This document shows positions 16,480 through 26,291 of a stretch of DNA of 64,000 nt, piece after piece (positions within the stretch are counted from its first letter, which is position 1; each line of letters opens with the position of its first letter). Origin of the DNA: Vesta saturnalis (Eukaryota > Arthropoda > Insecta > Coleoptera > Lampyridae); the NCBI GenBank assembly GCA_036346205.1, contig JARFJB010000534.1:3918501-3982500 (forward strand). Reading direction: 5' to 3'. The notes beneath the pieces are model-generated. The model saw nothing but the letters and a program-made list of their open reading frames with translations. It did not search any database and had not been told where the DNA came from. The position numbers and the translations under genes are program-made.

Positions 16480-18320
16480 AATCAGTTTTAAATCAATGAC
16501 TGCTTCATAAAGTCATTTACTGCAACTATTACCATTTCAGTTGTGGAAATCGATGTGGAAGATTAATGCTGAGTCGACCAAGATACAGCACAAGAAGCAT
16601 ACGTACAAATAACTCCAGTAGTATAACAATCAGTAGATAAGTCACCAGCATGATCTACATCTTTAAAGGCTTCAAGGTAACCTCTGGTTTCATAAATACA
16701 CATGAATCCGAAGCGCATAGTGCCCTTTAGCTAACAGAAAATTCGCTTCACTCACAATATCTTCATTTTTGAGATTTTCAGAATTTCGAGGACTACATAT
16801 GCTATATGGGGGCCTTGTTCCACTAATAAGGTATAGTAAGCAGCAACGGATTCTCTGTATGGAAAATTTTTAGTTGTTTCTGCTTTATTTTCCTAAGTAA
16901 CAGTTAGCAGGCTTTACAGTGATCTTTAACTCAAGAAGTTGTGTTTCTAATTTCTTTCCATTTGATGCTATTAACCCGTCATCAATGTAAAGTGCCATAA
17001 AAAGTAAGCTTGACCCTGATTTCATGATAAATAAACATGACTAGGCTTTTAAAATTAAAGTATGAAAGAAGTATTGCTCTTGCTCCAACATCTTGGCGTT
17101 TGTTTAAGACCGTAAATAGTTCTTCTTGGTCCAAAGAATGGACCTGCATCATTATTGAATCCTTTAGGTTTTTTCATGTATGCCTCTTATTGCAATCAAT
17201 CCTACATAGAGAAAAGCCGTTAAAATGTCAAATCGGGTTAACGATAAGTTCTCACTTCCAGCGAATCTGAAGAGTGCTTTTATGGTGTCAGTCTTAGCAA
17301 CAGGTCTAAAGGTCTGATTGTAGTCTTCTTCTGTAAAACATTTCTTATTACCAGTCTTGCTTTGAACTTTTCTAGAGAACCATCTCTGTTTGTCCAGACT
17401 CTGTACACCTATTTAAATGAGAGAGCTTTCTTTCTGTTTAGTAACTTTTCCAGTATTCAATTTTCGTTATCCTTAAGTGAATGCATTTCATTTCTCATCG
17501 CTACTCACCACTGACACCTTTTTTACACTATTTATTGCTTCTTGATAACTAACTGGTTCATAGACGTTTTCTACTTTTGTTCCTGCATCCATAACATAAT
17601 CTTCCAATTTTTGTGTTCATGAGTGCATCTCGGTATCTTAAAGCTCTTGTTACCACTTCTTTATTGTCATATGTATACTATTATATATGATTCCAAAGCA
17701 CTTTCATGACAATCCTTTTCTTTGCACAAATTATGTTCTCCTCTGAATAATTGACATTTAGGTCAGATGTAGTTGACGTCACGTGGCCTTATTAACTCTT
17801 GATTCTTTATTACAGATACGGTATCCGTCATCACTGTTATAACCGATTAAAATACCTTCTACGGCTTTTTCTGTCCATTTTATTTCCTTATAGGTTTAGA
17901 GTGTGAGCATAACATGTAGGTCAAATGATTCTCAAGTATTTTAGGCCTGATTTCTTGCCAGATTTCAAATGGACTATTCTTAAGAAAACTTGATTTGCCT
18001 GATCTATTTACAATGTACACTTCTGTGATAATCACCTCTCCCCATGGGCTCTGAGTTAGTAGTTTGTCTTCAGAATAGGATAAGGTACCAGTGGTCTCTG
18101 CTGTTGTTTGGTTATCATGTTCGGAGCATTTATTTGGCTTCGGAGTGTACTTCATGATCAGTTTTTGGTGTACTACATATGCTTAACGAATGCGTCTTAT
18201 TCGTTGACTATCAAACTCGCCTCTACTGTTGCTTGAGAACTCTAGAACATCAAGACCCATAGCGCTGGCTTCTTCTGAAGCAACCGTTAACTTATTTGAT
18301 CAAAATAAATAAAAAAAATT
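16480..18320 (-). pseudogene. Ty1/copia pol remnant: integrase end, RT and RNase H
   Basis: Minus-strand reading from 18320 downward. Integrase core pieces come first: SNSRGEFDSQ near 18210, and LIMKYTPKPNKCSEHDN near 18130, which matches the copia YTPQQNGVAER block. NSPFEIWQEIRPK follows near 17960. Reverse transcriptase follows: FKARLVIRN near 17350, RFDILTAFLYV near 17220, and the catalytic box ALYIDDGLIASNGKK near 16970 (copia YVDD variant). The order IN-RT-RH is diagnostic of copia rather than gypsy. Many stops and frameshifts show it is inactive. Near 16550 STSISTTEMVIVAVND is probably the RNase H STTEAEY block. Confidence 0.88.
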
Positions 18321-19959
18321 AAAAACAATTACTTCATCTCGGAAGGAAACTTAGACAATAAGAAATTGTCACTTAAATAAGAAAGGTAAGTTTGCACTAC
18401 GGTGTAGCTCAGCAAGGTACATTACTTACGAAGCTTACTGCAGATAGACAGCTTTCTTCGTTATCAGGTCGTAAGTGAGACTGAGATAATTTCATAGCCA
18501 TAATTAGTAAGCATATCAGTCATATACCGCTCAATTGTTTATAGATTAAATAATTAAAATACAACAAAGATTGAGAAAGTTGTACTTTAATACCACATCT
18601 AATCTTAATAGACAATACAGCAGCTGTATTTATTTGTATATTGAATAAAACAAAATAATTTCTGCTGATTAATTCCAGTACAAAAGCGAATAAAACAGGA
18701 CTTAACTTTTCGCAAAGGTTTACGATAGTGAACTAATTCTTAACTGATACTTAAAATATACATAACATGTAATCTATCTTGACGTATAATTATTTCAAAA
18801 TGAAAGATGATTGAAACTGTACAAGTTCAATGTAATAACAAAGTTCAGTTTGACACCAAAATATAACTGAAGTAAGATTATGCACTCAAACGTTATATCT
18901 TAGAAAACATTACCCGAAGTTAGCTGTTTTCTTTTCATTACAACAGTACTAAAACTTCCGAAACAGTATTAGATCAGCTTGACTTTAACGTTGGTGAATC
19001 AATTCATTTAATTTTTCCACATAATAAAAACGTAATTTGAACTAAAAGGATACGTACTGACTTGATAGACATTCATAATAAGATTAATATATTATATTAG
19101 AACGAATGGCTGTCGAGTTCCTCATTTCTTAACGACACAATAAGACAAAATATCAGGTAAGATAAGATAATTTATAGCTATTTTCAATAATGTACAGTGT
19201 GTCCCGATTTCGTTGTTTTAGTCGTTTTTTAAAGATATCTTTGTTATTATCAAAGATAGAAGTTTACAATGTTTACATTCACGTACTACTTTGTTCATGA
19301 CAAAAATAAAAATGTAGTATCTTCTTTTGTTTTCGACTTATAGCCAAACGTCGATATTTCTACACTTTTTCAAGGTCTTATACCTCGCTTAATACTATTA
19401 TACGTATATATTTCATCAACGACACTTATTTATTGTGCAGTGCCGAATTCAGTGGCGTGCTTATAATTTTTTAAGGGGTGCGGTTTTTAAGTATTAATAT
19501 ACATTCATTTTTTTAAATGGGAATCATTGTTGGCTTGGCAACCATCAGCTGCAGTTCTGGAGTGCAACATTCGGTTCGGTATTATGACGGTTTTGATAAA
19601 TGATGTTTTTCAGAAAACCCCATTGGAAGAAATCCAGTATTGACAGATCTGGAGATCGTAGCGGTCATTACACCGAACCGAATGTTGCAATTCAACGATT
19701 TGGGAAACGGTTTTCTAAGCAATTCCTCACTGTCAAAGCATTATGGGTTGGAGCACCATCTTGTTGAAAAAAATATTTGGACGATGTTTTTGAAAAGCTA
19801 AGGAGGAACTGCAGCTGGTGGTTGCCAACCCAACTATGATTCCCATTTAAAAAAATACAAGGTTATATTATTACTCAAAAACCGCACCCCCTATAAAAAT
19901 TACAATCACGACACTGAATTCGGCACTTAGCAATATATAAGTACCCTTGACGAAATAAA
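18321..19959. mobile_element. Insertion splitting the copia element
   Basis: The copia integrase frame is lost after NNYVLFKDDYSR (minus strand, near 19990) and resumes near 18310. About 1.6 kb of AT-rich non-copia DNA lies between. It contains a TACAGTGTGTCCC motif at 19193, typical of a transposon end, and the mini-mariner at 19440-19926. I could not define one pair of ends for the whole insertion; it may be several nested events. Confidence 0.6.
19440..19926 (-). mobile_element. Miniature mariner-derived element with 120-bp inverted arms
   Basis: Outer ends GTGCCGAATTCAGTG are exactly inverted; arms run 19440-19558 and 19806-19926. The centre, read on the minus strand (19771 down to 19618), still encodes the block between the second and third catalytic Asp of a mariner transposase. 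It begins FQQDGAPTHNALTV and ends PLRSPDLSILDFFQWG, with 41 residues between the two Asp, as in the DD41D type. A 16-bp inverted repeat (GCAACATTCGGTTCGG at about 19564 and its inverse at about 19674) lies inside the coding relic. It is a deletion or fold-back derivative. Confidence 0.85.
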
Positions 19960-20900
19960 TCAGTATAATAATAATATAATAAAACAATGTCTACTGTAAT
20001 CGTCTTTAAATAAAACGTAGTTGTTGAATCCGGAGTTGTCAAATGGTCCACAAACATTACAATGTCGCAGCCCTCCACGTTCTTCGGCGCGGTGTCTTGA
20101 ACCAAATTTAAACCTGTGTGCTTTTCTAAAAATTCACCCCTCACATAGCTCACTATCTAATTTAATATTGATGTCAAATTCTCTACCTAATAATGATTTT
20201 ATACCCCTTTTGTTCTGATGCGCTAGCCTTTCGTGGTGAAATTGCGAACTTTAATAATAGATTCTGAACCCATTCACCAGGACTTGACTAGTTACTTTCA
20301 GTTAATATTTTTCAGTTGTTGAAGTTGATTCACTATCTGGGTTATCTTTAACTGAAAGTAGAAAAAACAGATTTTTCGTCACATTCGTATTTTCTCCCAA
20401 TAGAAACATAGTGATTGTAGCTTTTCCCCATGGACGTATTGAATTTATATTAGCAATAGTTGCACGCTAAGAGTCTCAAATAGGTTTCTTCGATTTTCCA
20501 TGTGATCAGTGCCCCTATTATCAACAAACCTGCTCTATTTATCACATTCTGCTACAGAAACGGTGTTGGCCTCAACTAGCAAACTTTGTTGTTTTTTTTT
20601 TAAGGTTTACCTTGTAGTTTAGGTGGTCTACTATCCCCTTTCCACTTATCACATCGACACACCTGACTTCCATACAATTTACGGCCATTACACAATAGCC
20701 CTTTCTTGCCATCAAGTGTTTTTCCTGCTGCCAGAAGTTCTTTATTGTTATATTTGTTTTTAATTTTCAAACCTTGTTCATGTGGACGGAGCTAATTTGT
20801 AAGATTATCAACTATTCTTACAACGCTGACATACGCTTCCAGCTCGATTTAAACTCTGAAGCAAAGGTATCTTAAACACATTTTTTCTAAACCATTAATT
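19960..20900 (-). pseudogene. Ty1/copia gag end, protease and pre-integrase remnant
   Basis: Minus strand, upstream part of the same copia element. A Cys-rich stretch LLCNGRKLYGSQVCRCDKW (near 20680) probably derives from the gag zinc knuckle. RGTDHMENRRNLFET (near 20490) matches the copia protease region, with the catalytic Asp-Ser-Gly changed to Asn-Arg-Gly. RGIKSLLGREFDINIKLDS and SELCEGCIFGKAHRFKFG (20200-20100) are a well-preserved GAG-pre-integrase domain, followed by NNYVLFKDDYSR, the start of the integrase core. Several frameshifts separate them. Confidence 0.82.
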
Positions 20901-21385
20901 TACCATATGACATATAATAAGGATCCCAGCCACAGCTTCATATTCCAAAATCGATACCGCGTTATAGTTTAAAATCGAAGTATGGTAGTGGGTGTTTTCT
21001 TAGTAAAAAACTCAAATACTTATTTGTGAAATTTAGTTGTTATACGTTGCTTATGGGTTTGATCCACCAAGCTAAACTGCTACGTTTACGTTTTTTTTTA
21101 AATAATTATAGTCTTATCAGGTCAGTCAGGCTTACCGTGCAAAAGTACTCGGGAACACTTAAGAGGATAAATAGGGGGATATAGAATTGCCAAGAGATGC
21201 CCATGAACTGCGACCTTAAATTTTTTACATCATACGTGAGAGGAAAACAGGAACTAGGGAGATCATACAACACTTTAGCAGCCGTATAGAAGAATGTGGT
21301 TACGCCGGTTAGGTACGACAAATGTAGAGTGATTATGTGAATGAGCGAACCGAGAGTAGTAATAGTAGGCCGATCCTGGACCAGT
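20901..21385. other. Junction between copia remnant and the PLA2/integrase element
   Basis: A 97-aa minus-strand open frame (21106-21399) has hydrophobic patches but no recognisable motif. The true left end of the next element is not visible. Confidence 0.35.
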
Positions 21386-21970
21386 TCAAGGTCACCCATG
21401 TAAATCTTATGGGGATTTATTTCAAGGTCGAGTGAGTTTTCTCGTTATGCCAGAACGCGCTCCACGTCTCAAGCATGTTTTTGGCGGGGGATTTAAATTT
21501 TTGGAGTCACTCGCCCTCTGGTGGTGAAATCGGAAGGAAGCTTTTGGAGCTCTTTCAAGGTCAAACTTTAAGCGGGAGATTTAAAATGTAGTTGGTCAAG
21601 GTCAAAGCTAAAAATAGAAGTTGCAAGGTAATCATAAATCAAAAATAGTTTTGAAGGTCAAAGGTTATTGACTTACGGTGGTGTCATATTTCTTAGAAAT
21701 ATAAGGTCAAGGTGAAAAGCTAAAAATAGAAGTTGCAAGGTAATCATAAATTTAAAAATAGTTTTCAAGGTCAAAGGTTATTGACCTACGGTGGTGTCAT
21801 ATTTCTTAGAAATATAAAAAGGTCAAGGTGAAAAGCTAAAAATAGCAATTGCAAGGTAATCATAAATCTAAGAATATAATTTTCAAGGTCAAACTTTTTA
21901 GCGGGAAATATAAATTTTTGGGCTGATCATCATCATCATATTTTATTTCTAGTCAAGGTCAAAAGTAGGT
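21386..21970 (+). repeat. Three ~115-bp tandem repeats with TCAAGGTCA sites
   Basis: From about 21596 to 21900 a unit of about 110-120 bp is repeated three times (landmarks GCTAAAAATAG at about 21606, 21720 and 21836). Exact or near-exact TCAAGGTCA occurs at 21386, 21555, 21596, about 21765, about 21883 and about 21952, with one-base variants between. TCAAGGTCA is the known monomer site of FTZ-F1/SF-1/ERR-type nuclear receptors. The array ends about 60 bp upstream of a TATA box. Confidence 0.8.
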
Positions 21971-22021
21971 ATTTAACAAGTTTAAGCATGTTGTAATATG
22001 TAGTCAAGGACGCATATTTCT

Positions 22022-22057
22022 TATATAAATTGCAGCGAGCTGTATGTTGAGATCAGT
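22022..22057 (+). promoter_or_regulatory. Core promoter: TATA box plus initiator
   Basis: TATATAAA at 22022-22029 is followed 31 bp later by TCAGT (22053-22057), the arthropod initiator consensus. Transcription would start at about 22055, some 20 bp before the first ORF of the PLA2/integrase element. Confidence 0.65.
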
Positions 22058-22070
22058 CTGCAACACGTAA

Positions 22071-22379
22071 TTGTTAAATATGGAATTAACAGGGTTAAAC
22101 CAAAGCACCTATTGCAAACCCTTTAAAAATGCGTGCGAGCTCGATATATCGAGAAAGTATAAAGTAACGAATATGGATATAATTAATACTAAGTATGGTG
22201 AACGTATAGTGATAGAAACGGGTGATTTTAAATGTGTATTGCCGGAACGCTTTTATGTGTATTTCAAAAAAGAAGAAACACGAATTGAAGAATTTAAAAC
22301 ACTCCTAAACACGAAGGATGTGTTTATAAGTAGTTTGGGTGCAGCTGGCAAAACAACAAACATAACATTTTCTTTTTAA
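22071..22379 (+). CDS. Unrecognised 102-aa protein of the mobile element
   Basis: Two starts are in frame (22071 and 22080). The second lies in the better context and would give 99 aa. The pattern (CELDISRKYKVTNMDIINTK then YGERIVIE and VLPERFYVYF) suggests a small all-beta fold. I have the impression that similar short proteins recur in insect integrase-type elements, but I cannot name the family. It sits directly behind the TATA/Inr promoter, so it is probably the first gene of its transcript. The frame is intact. Confidence 0.6.
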   Translation: MLNMELTGLNQSTYCKPFKNACELDISRKYKVTNMDIINTKYGERIVIETGDFKCVLPERFYVYFKKEETRIEEFKTLLNTKDVFISSLGAAGKTTNITFSF

Positions 22380-22471
22380 TAGTAGCACCCCTACCATATG
22401 TAAAATTGAAATACTAGAATTATTTTCTTAAACAGTGTTTAGTCATAGTGAAATTGTGAGCAAGTAAAGTC

Positions 22472-23409
22472 ATGCAAGTAGCAATAAAATCATTTCTGGA
22501 ACGATCGAAACTCAGAAGTTCACCGTTATATATGGATACCCCACATCATTGCAGTAACAATCTGAATAATAATTTAACATTTTGTTGTTGGTGCTGTCAA
22601 AATAGTGATGGTAGTAGTAGTAAAAATGAAGAGAAACATGATGAAGGTTATTCTTCTGCTAAGACTGACTGGACATCATCATTTCAATATAAGGATGAAG
22701 TGTATAAACAAGCAGCTAAGGAATACTTAATCGATTGTACTTATTATAAACTATCGAACGATACTCATCTTGCAAAACATCTGGAAATTGGATACAGTAC
22801 ACACCTCAACTTGCACCAGTGGTGCGTATTGGGTGTGGTAATTGTGATCAAAGCAATAATGTGGTGTTGGATATGAAGGAATGGAATGAGCTTCTAAGAT
22901 GGCATTCGTATGTAGAATTACAATTTTTCCGATCCCAAGAAATTGAAAATGAAATTGATTGGTCAAATGTAAACGAAGAAGAAGATATAATCTATGATCA
23001 ACATTATGAATCTCTATCTAGTAATCTTGGTATTTATTACAATTGGGAATTAATTAAAGGATATGACAGAATTTTGAAAACTGTTATGATAGAAAACTAC
23101 AAGTGTTGTTCTTGCACATTCAACTCACATAGTATAGAAGAACTATTCAATTTAAAGGATATAGTAAGCTATAGATTGGAATTTCTTGAATCTTACAATC
23201 TGGTGTGTTTTTATGAAAAGTTCATACAGCAAGTTGTTGACTACCGTCGTTTTCGTGAGAAAGAATTCGGTGGTGGTGATGATGATGACATTTATAAAGA
23301 TATTGATGATGTTATAAATGCTAAGTATAATATTAATTCACATAACACTGTATGTTTAATGGAAATTTTGTATTATCGTCCTGCTTATCTAATGTATAGC
23401 ATTTACTGA
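22472..23409 (+). pseudogene. Unrecognised ~310-aa protein gene with one frameshift
   Basis: The first open part (22472 to about 22800) has a Cys-rich stretch (CCWCCQ), a Ser/Lys-rich segment and KEYLIDCTYYKL. The second (about 22800-23409) starts at APVVRIGCGNC and contains DMKEWNELLRW and an acidic run near the end. The frames differ at an ACACAC tract near 22798-22804, consistent with a CA slippage. The parts otherwise abut without loss, suggesting one former gene. No function can be assigned. Confidence 0.55.
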
Positions 23410-23699
23410 ATAAAGAAATAACTATGATTTGTTTTTCTCAATTTAGGTATACCCTTTCTATCCATCCATGTAAACAATGCTTTTTAAGAAGCGAAAGTGT
23501 GTTGGTGGTGGTGGTTTGGTTATTGGTCTAATCAATAAACTTCCGTTTGAATTGCATTTACCTGGTTACCAGTTTTGCGGTCCTGGTACAATGTTAGAAA
23601 AACGACTCGCACGCGGTGACCTCGGTATTGATCAATTAGATGCTCAGTGCAAACTTCATGATATCAGTTACAGAGATTACCAAGATTTAGAAAGTAGAC

Positions 23700-23700
<1 letters not shown>

Positions 23701-23774
<74 letters not shown>

Positions 23775-23791
23775 TATATATATATATACCA
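23701..23791. repeat. (TA)n microsatellite inside the PLA2 gene
   Basis: TA repeats with a single TTC interruption near 23773; they terminate the PLA2 reading frame. Confidence 0.95.
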
Positions 23792-23799
23792 AAACGGAT

Positions 23800-23900
23800 T
23801 TAATAAACAGGTACCCGTTTACCATGAACAGGTAGCTGTTGCGACAAACAGGTACCGGTTCACCTTGAACAGGTAGCTGTTTACACTAAACAGATCAGTT
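23800..23900. repeat. AACAGGTAGCTGTT minisatellite
   Basis: Four degenerate copies of a short palindrome-like unit (AACAGGTAGCTGTT or AACAGGTACC). An inverted, related block (AAACAGCTACCTGTTT) lies at about 25495-25545, so the two sets face each other across the conserved gene at 24865. Confidence 0.7.
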
Positions 23901-23944
23901 AAGATGGATACATTGAAAAACCGAACAACCGCTTTTTAAACAAT

Positions 23945-23991
23945 AATAATATTCATGGATCGATGATGATAATGTAGTTTATAAGCATATT
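23945..23991 (+). repeat. 47-bp direct repeat of the integrase tail (copy 1)
   Basis: Identical to 25916-25962, where the same bases belong to the integrase C-terminal coding relic. Copy 1 sits within the foreign DNA that breaks the PLA2 gene. Confidence 0.9.
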
Positions 23992-24627
23992 TAAATCATT
24001 AGACGCAACGCTAGGTGAACGAACTGCAGCTTTAGCAGTCAGTACCATCATGAAAGCAAAGAGAAAATTGGGAATGGGGTGTAAACGTCGATCTAATATG
24101 AAGAAGAAGAATGAAAAGTTTAAGCAATATCTGGTTGAGAATGACGCATTACCAGCGCCGGAACTGTAGGAAAGATGACTAATTTAACATTTCTGTAAAA
24201 AAAAAAATAATAACATATGTATAATTGTTTGGAAATAAATTATATATTTTTTGTTGCAAAAAAAAAAAAAAAGAAAAAAGTCTTCTATTTTTTGATTAAA
24301 TGGAGGGTATATCATAATGAAGAGAGCTGCTATTGATGAGACTAAAAAAAAAAAAAAAATGTAGCGTATAATAATATGGTGTCTGCAGCTATATTGGCTA
24401 AGCTCTTCAAGGTTAAAATTTATTGGTATCATTACAATTCATACCAACTAATCTTCAAGGTTAAATTTTATTGACAAGGTATTGAGAAGGTATCATATTA
24501 CAGTTCTTATGTTAGACTCTTCAAGGTTCTTAGGAATAGCAAAATAAGCATTCTTAACCAATCACATATGTAACTGACTTTGTGCATGCTCGGTATTGCT
24601 CGGGTATCCTCGTGGAGTCCACCCTTC

Positions 24628-24662
24628 TATATAAGTTTAAATTTTATAATCACATATCATTC
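24628..24662 (+). promoter_or_regulatory. Second core promoter: TATA box plus initiator
   Basis: TATATAAG at 24628-24635 is followed 29 bp later by TCATTC (24657-24662), an initiator-like match. It would drive the gene at 24865 with a 200-bp leader. Variants of the upstream site (TTCAAGGTTA or TTCAAGGTTC) occur at about 24408, 24452 and 24520. Confidence 0.5.
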
Positions 24663-24864
24663 GCATCATGTTTTTCTAAAAAGTATATATGCTAAGCACT
24701 GTTTTTGCACATTAAAATCGCTTACGTATTTACTATTGTAATAGTGTGTGTAAACCAGAAAATCAGTTCTATTTGTTTAAATGTAGCATGTAGAAATACT
24801 GCACGATTGCATTAGCGCATATACAACACGCTAACGAAGACAACCAGACAAATATAGAAAAGTA

Positions 24865-25314
24865 ATGATTGTTATAATTTATGTGCAAGGATTCAAAACA
24901 GCAAGAAATATATTTACACCTAAGGAACTAGCGATATATAATGGAGAGCAAATTGCTCATTACGTATTCAAGCCTCCATTTCCATGGCACACCTTGGATA
25001 GTGAATTTCAAAAGCAAGCTAATTGGTTAATTCACAACCACCACTTTATCAAGTGGGAATATGGATATAATTCTCCACGTCTATTCCCTCGTATACTTAG
25101 TGATTGCATATCAACAACAGATGAGGTGTACGTTAAAGGACGAGAGAAAGCTGATTTTATTCAAAAATTTTTAAAACAAAGCATTACGGTGTTTGAAGAA
25201 CAACATACTTTACCCAAACTTCATCCATGCTGTTTTTTTCATACACAAAACACTTGTCACTGTGCGTTGGCTCACGTATATCATTTATATGAAAAAATTG
25301 TAGTGAAATTCTAA
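24865..25314 (+). CDS. Conserved 149-aa protein of the PLA2/integrase element
   Basis: An intact frame with VQGFKTARNIFTPKELAIYN, FKPPFPWHTL, WLIHNHHFIKWEYGY, VYVKGREKADF and a C-terminal Cys/His cluster (CCFFHTQNTCHCALAHVYHL). This combination looks like a family I associate with insect integrase-type mobile elements. The opening 'VQGF...KELAI' and the late Cys-rich segment could fit an RNase H-like or exonuclease-like fold, but that is speculation. Its own TATA/Inr promoter lies upstream. An acidic tail frame (YEYLKEEEEEELDNL, near 25370-25420) follows after the stop, and may be a lost C-terminal extension. Confidence 0.6.
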   Translation: MIVIIYVQGFKTARNIFTPKELAIYNGEQIAHYVFKPPFPWHTLDSEFQKQANWLIHNHHFIKWEYGYNSPRLFPRILSDCISTTDEVYVKGREKADFIQKFLKQSITVFEEQHTLPKLHPCCFFHTQNTCHCALAHVYHLYEKIVVKF

Positions 25315-25654
25315 TAAAAAGATTTATTAACTGACATATCTTATTCGCATGTATTACCTCAACGCTTTTATGAGTATTTGAAAGAAGAAGAAGAAGAAGA
25401 ACTAGATAATTTAAAATGTTATCTAAGAATAAACATTTGGATAATGAGAACCTAAACTGCTTTCGGTCTACCGGAAACAGATACCGCTTCTGAGAAACAG
25501 CTACCTGTTTTTGAGAAACAGCTACCTGTTTTTTGAGAAACGGGGGTACCAGTTTTAGGTCTGTTTTTGAGCTGTTTTCGGAAACCGGGGAAAGCTGTTT
25601 TGAGTTGTTTCTGCCTGTTGCTAGAAAATAGGGATCTGTGTTTTGAGCTGACTG

Positions 25655-25975
25655 CATCAAAGTTTATGCTATTCACATTTTCGGTGTTTACAAAATTTAA
25701 AAGAATATTTGATAAAGGTTATATACCAAATTGGTCTAGTGAACTTTTCAAGATTGTTAAAGTACGTGTAAGGAATCCGGTCACGTACTTACTACAAGAC
25801 AGGGACACCTATTTATAGACAGGAACTGCAAAGGTTAAATATCCGGATGTGTATTTGGTGGAAAAGGTCATTTGACGTAAAAAGAATAAAGTGTACGTAA
25901 AGTGGTTGGGATTAAAATAATATTCATGGATCGATGATGATAATGTAGTTTATAAGCATATTATTGTAAGGCAAT
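25655..25975 (+). pseudogene. C-terminal remnant of a Polinton/retroviral-type integrase
   Basis: The relic starts around SKFMLFTFSVFTKFKRIFDK, continues GYIPNWSSELFKIVKV and NPVTYLLQD. After a stop it goes on with YPDVYLVEKV and NKVYVKWLGL, then YSWIDDDNVVYK. This ending (a small beta-barrel followed by a chromodomain-like tail) is typical of integrases of Maverick/Polinton and related insect elements. The catalytic core is absent: sequence upstream (25455-25650) is a repeat block. Two stops interrupt the relic. Confidence 0.72.
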
Positions 25976-25993
25976 AATCTCATTTATAATTCA

Positions 25994-26104
25994 ATGATGC
26001 CGGTAAGAACAACAAGCACTTTGGAACACTTAAATTACTGTAGAAAGCATCACTATTGGTTTAATAACGGATATAAATGTCCTGCTTGTATAGGTACCGA
26101 CTAG
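25994..26104 (+). CDS. Small Cys/His-rich ORF, 36 aa
   Basis: A short frame with two in-frame starts (25994, 25997), reading LNYCRKHHYWFN then GYKCPACIG. The spacing C-x2-H-H followed by C-x2-C would suit a small zinc-binding motif. It lies just after the integrase tail and may be the last gene of the element or the end of a lost larger protein. It is short enough to be chance. Confidence 0.35.
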   Translation: MMPVRTTSTLEHLNYCRKHHYWFNNGYKCPACIGTD

Positions 26105-26291
26105 TATGAATATAACTTATTGTAATATAGTGTGTACTTAAGGAACTAACGTAGAATGTAATTTCTGTAAGAATAATAATAAAAGACCAATTGTAATTTG
26201 TATTATTTATTAATAATAAAACATACTGATACATAAATATTAGACCTAAAGTGTTTATGTAGTCCTCAAATTAAACTGATGGCCACTTCCC

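Larger units (their letters stand above)
23477..24169 (+). pseudogene. Parvovirus-VP1-like phospholipase A2 gene, interrupted
   Basis: The first part (23477 to about 23700) has a basic Gly-rich N-terminus, then LPGYQFCGPGT (the calcium-binding loop) and a later LDAQCKLHDISY (the catalytic His-Asp motif). These are the signatures of the parvovirus VP1/PLA2_4 phospholipase domain, which cuts phospholipids during virus entry and also occurs in some virus-like mobile elements. The frame is then broken by a (TA)n run (23701-23791) and about 200 bp of foreign sequence. A downstream open part (about 24002-24169) beginning DATLGERTA and ending in a basic tail looks like the C-terminal region. The gene is inactive as it stands. 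There is no capsid jelly-roll after it, so a plain densovirus insertion is less likely than a Polinton-like element. Confidence 0.75.

Noticed and set aside
23701..23803. Tyr-Ile repeat tail of the PLA2 reading frame
   Set aside because: It is translation of a (TA)n tract that interrupts the gene, not a real C-terminus.
23477..24169. A simple endogenous densovirus capsid insertion
   Set aside because: No capsid jelly-roll or NS1 follows, and the neighbours include an integrase tail and promoter-led small genes, which fit a virus-like mobile element better.
25184..25660. 158-aa minus-strand frame over the repeat block
   Set aside because: It runs antisense through the conserved gene's end and the AACAGCTACC repeats; no motif supports it.
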